Shown one piece after another: positions 5,217 to 5,324 of a DNA stretch of 5,324 nucleotides. A program made the translations under genes and the position numbers. The notes below the pieces were generated by a model. It searched no databases and had not been told where the DNA came from. It worked only from the letters and a program-made list of their open reading frames with translations. Source of the stretch: Burkholderiaceae bacterium (GTDB lineage: Bacteria; Pseudomonadota; Gammaproteobacteria; Burkholderiales; Burkholderiaceae_C); contig JAGOBT010000270.1 in assembly GCA_017999135.1 (NCBI GenBank), forward strand, positions 1 to 5,324. Reading direction: 5' to 3'. Position 1 is the first letter of the stretch. Each line of letters starts with the position of its first letter.

Positions 5217-5324
5217 TCAGTGGGCCGGGCCTTTGCGCGCCGCCGGCAGAGGCAATGGCACCACCTCGATGCCCTCATCGGCCAATGCAGCCCGCTCTTC
5301 GGCGCTGGCCAGGCCACGGATGCC
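5217..5324 (-). CDS. C-terminal end of an unidentified protein (cut by window edge)
   Basis: The minus strand is open from the right edge for 35 codons to a TGA at 5219-5217. The encoded tail includes the segments GIRGLASAEERAALADEG and IEVVPLPLPAARKGPAH. The composition is balanced (acidic helix, then a beta-like IEVVPLPLP strand) and looks like real coding sequence. The overlapping minus-strand frame (Trp/Cys/Arg-rich) reads like a shadow. The AEERAALADEGIEVVPL pattern resembles the helix-strand end of a Rossmann-like enzyme, but I cannot name the family from 35 residues. It is followed by a small hairpin and sits upstream of the HDOD gene on the same strand, more than 220 bp away, so the two are probably separate units. 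Confidence 0.55.
   Translation of the reverse strand, partial: GIRGLASAEERAALADEGIEVVPLPLPAARKGPAH

Noticed and set aside
1..5324. Mobile element, CRISPR array, tRNA/rRNA or defence system
   Set aside because: No transposase, integrase, terminal inverted repeats, regularly spaced repeats, RNA-gene signatures or defence-type domains were seen; base composition is even apart from one short AT-rich island.

Overview
This is a very GC-rich, densely coding proteobacterial chromosome segment. The gene content (HrpA helicase, YihY-family protein with a long C-terminal extension, DUF2069 membrane protein, GlcD/D2HGDH-type flavoprotein, HDOD protein), the Ala/Leu/Gly/Arg-rich proteins and the codon choice point to a betaproteobacterium, most likely of the Burkholderiales. 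That placement is an inference from gene style, not from a marker gene.

Layout. Positions 1-614 (minus) hold the N-terminal 204 codons of an HrpA-type DEAH RNA helicase that runs off the left edge. Upstream of it on the same strand, 44 bp away, is a YihY/UPF0761 inner-membrane protein (659-1891, minus). A 61-bp divergent gap separates this from a plus-strand pair: a small DUF2069 membrane protein (1953-2414) and an FAD-linked 2-hydroxyacid dehydrogenase-like enzyme (2411-3826). These two overlap by ATGA, with a strong Shine-Dalgarno inside the first gene. An 86-bp convergent gap (3827-3912) carries the remnant of a 23-bp tandem duplication and nested inverted repeats. Then comes an HDOD-domain protein (3913-4992, minus), preceded by a 224-bp non-coding stretch (4993-5216) with a conspicuous AT-rich island and several hairpins. 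The last 108 bases hold the C-terminus of an unidentified minus-strand gene.

How the genes relate. The window looks like ordinary core chromosome, with three short transcription units and no sign of a mobile element, CRISPR array, RNA gene or phage. Only the DUF2069/flavoprotein pair shows evidence of tight co-expression. The helicase and YihY genes may be co-transcribed, but a -10-like element sits in the gap between them. I did not find a convincing undescribed system. The points most worth checking are the tandem duplication straddling the flavoprotein stop codon, the Pro at a substrate-contact position of that enzyme, the HDOD protein lacking the first HD-type histidine, and the AT-rich island before the HDOD gene.
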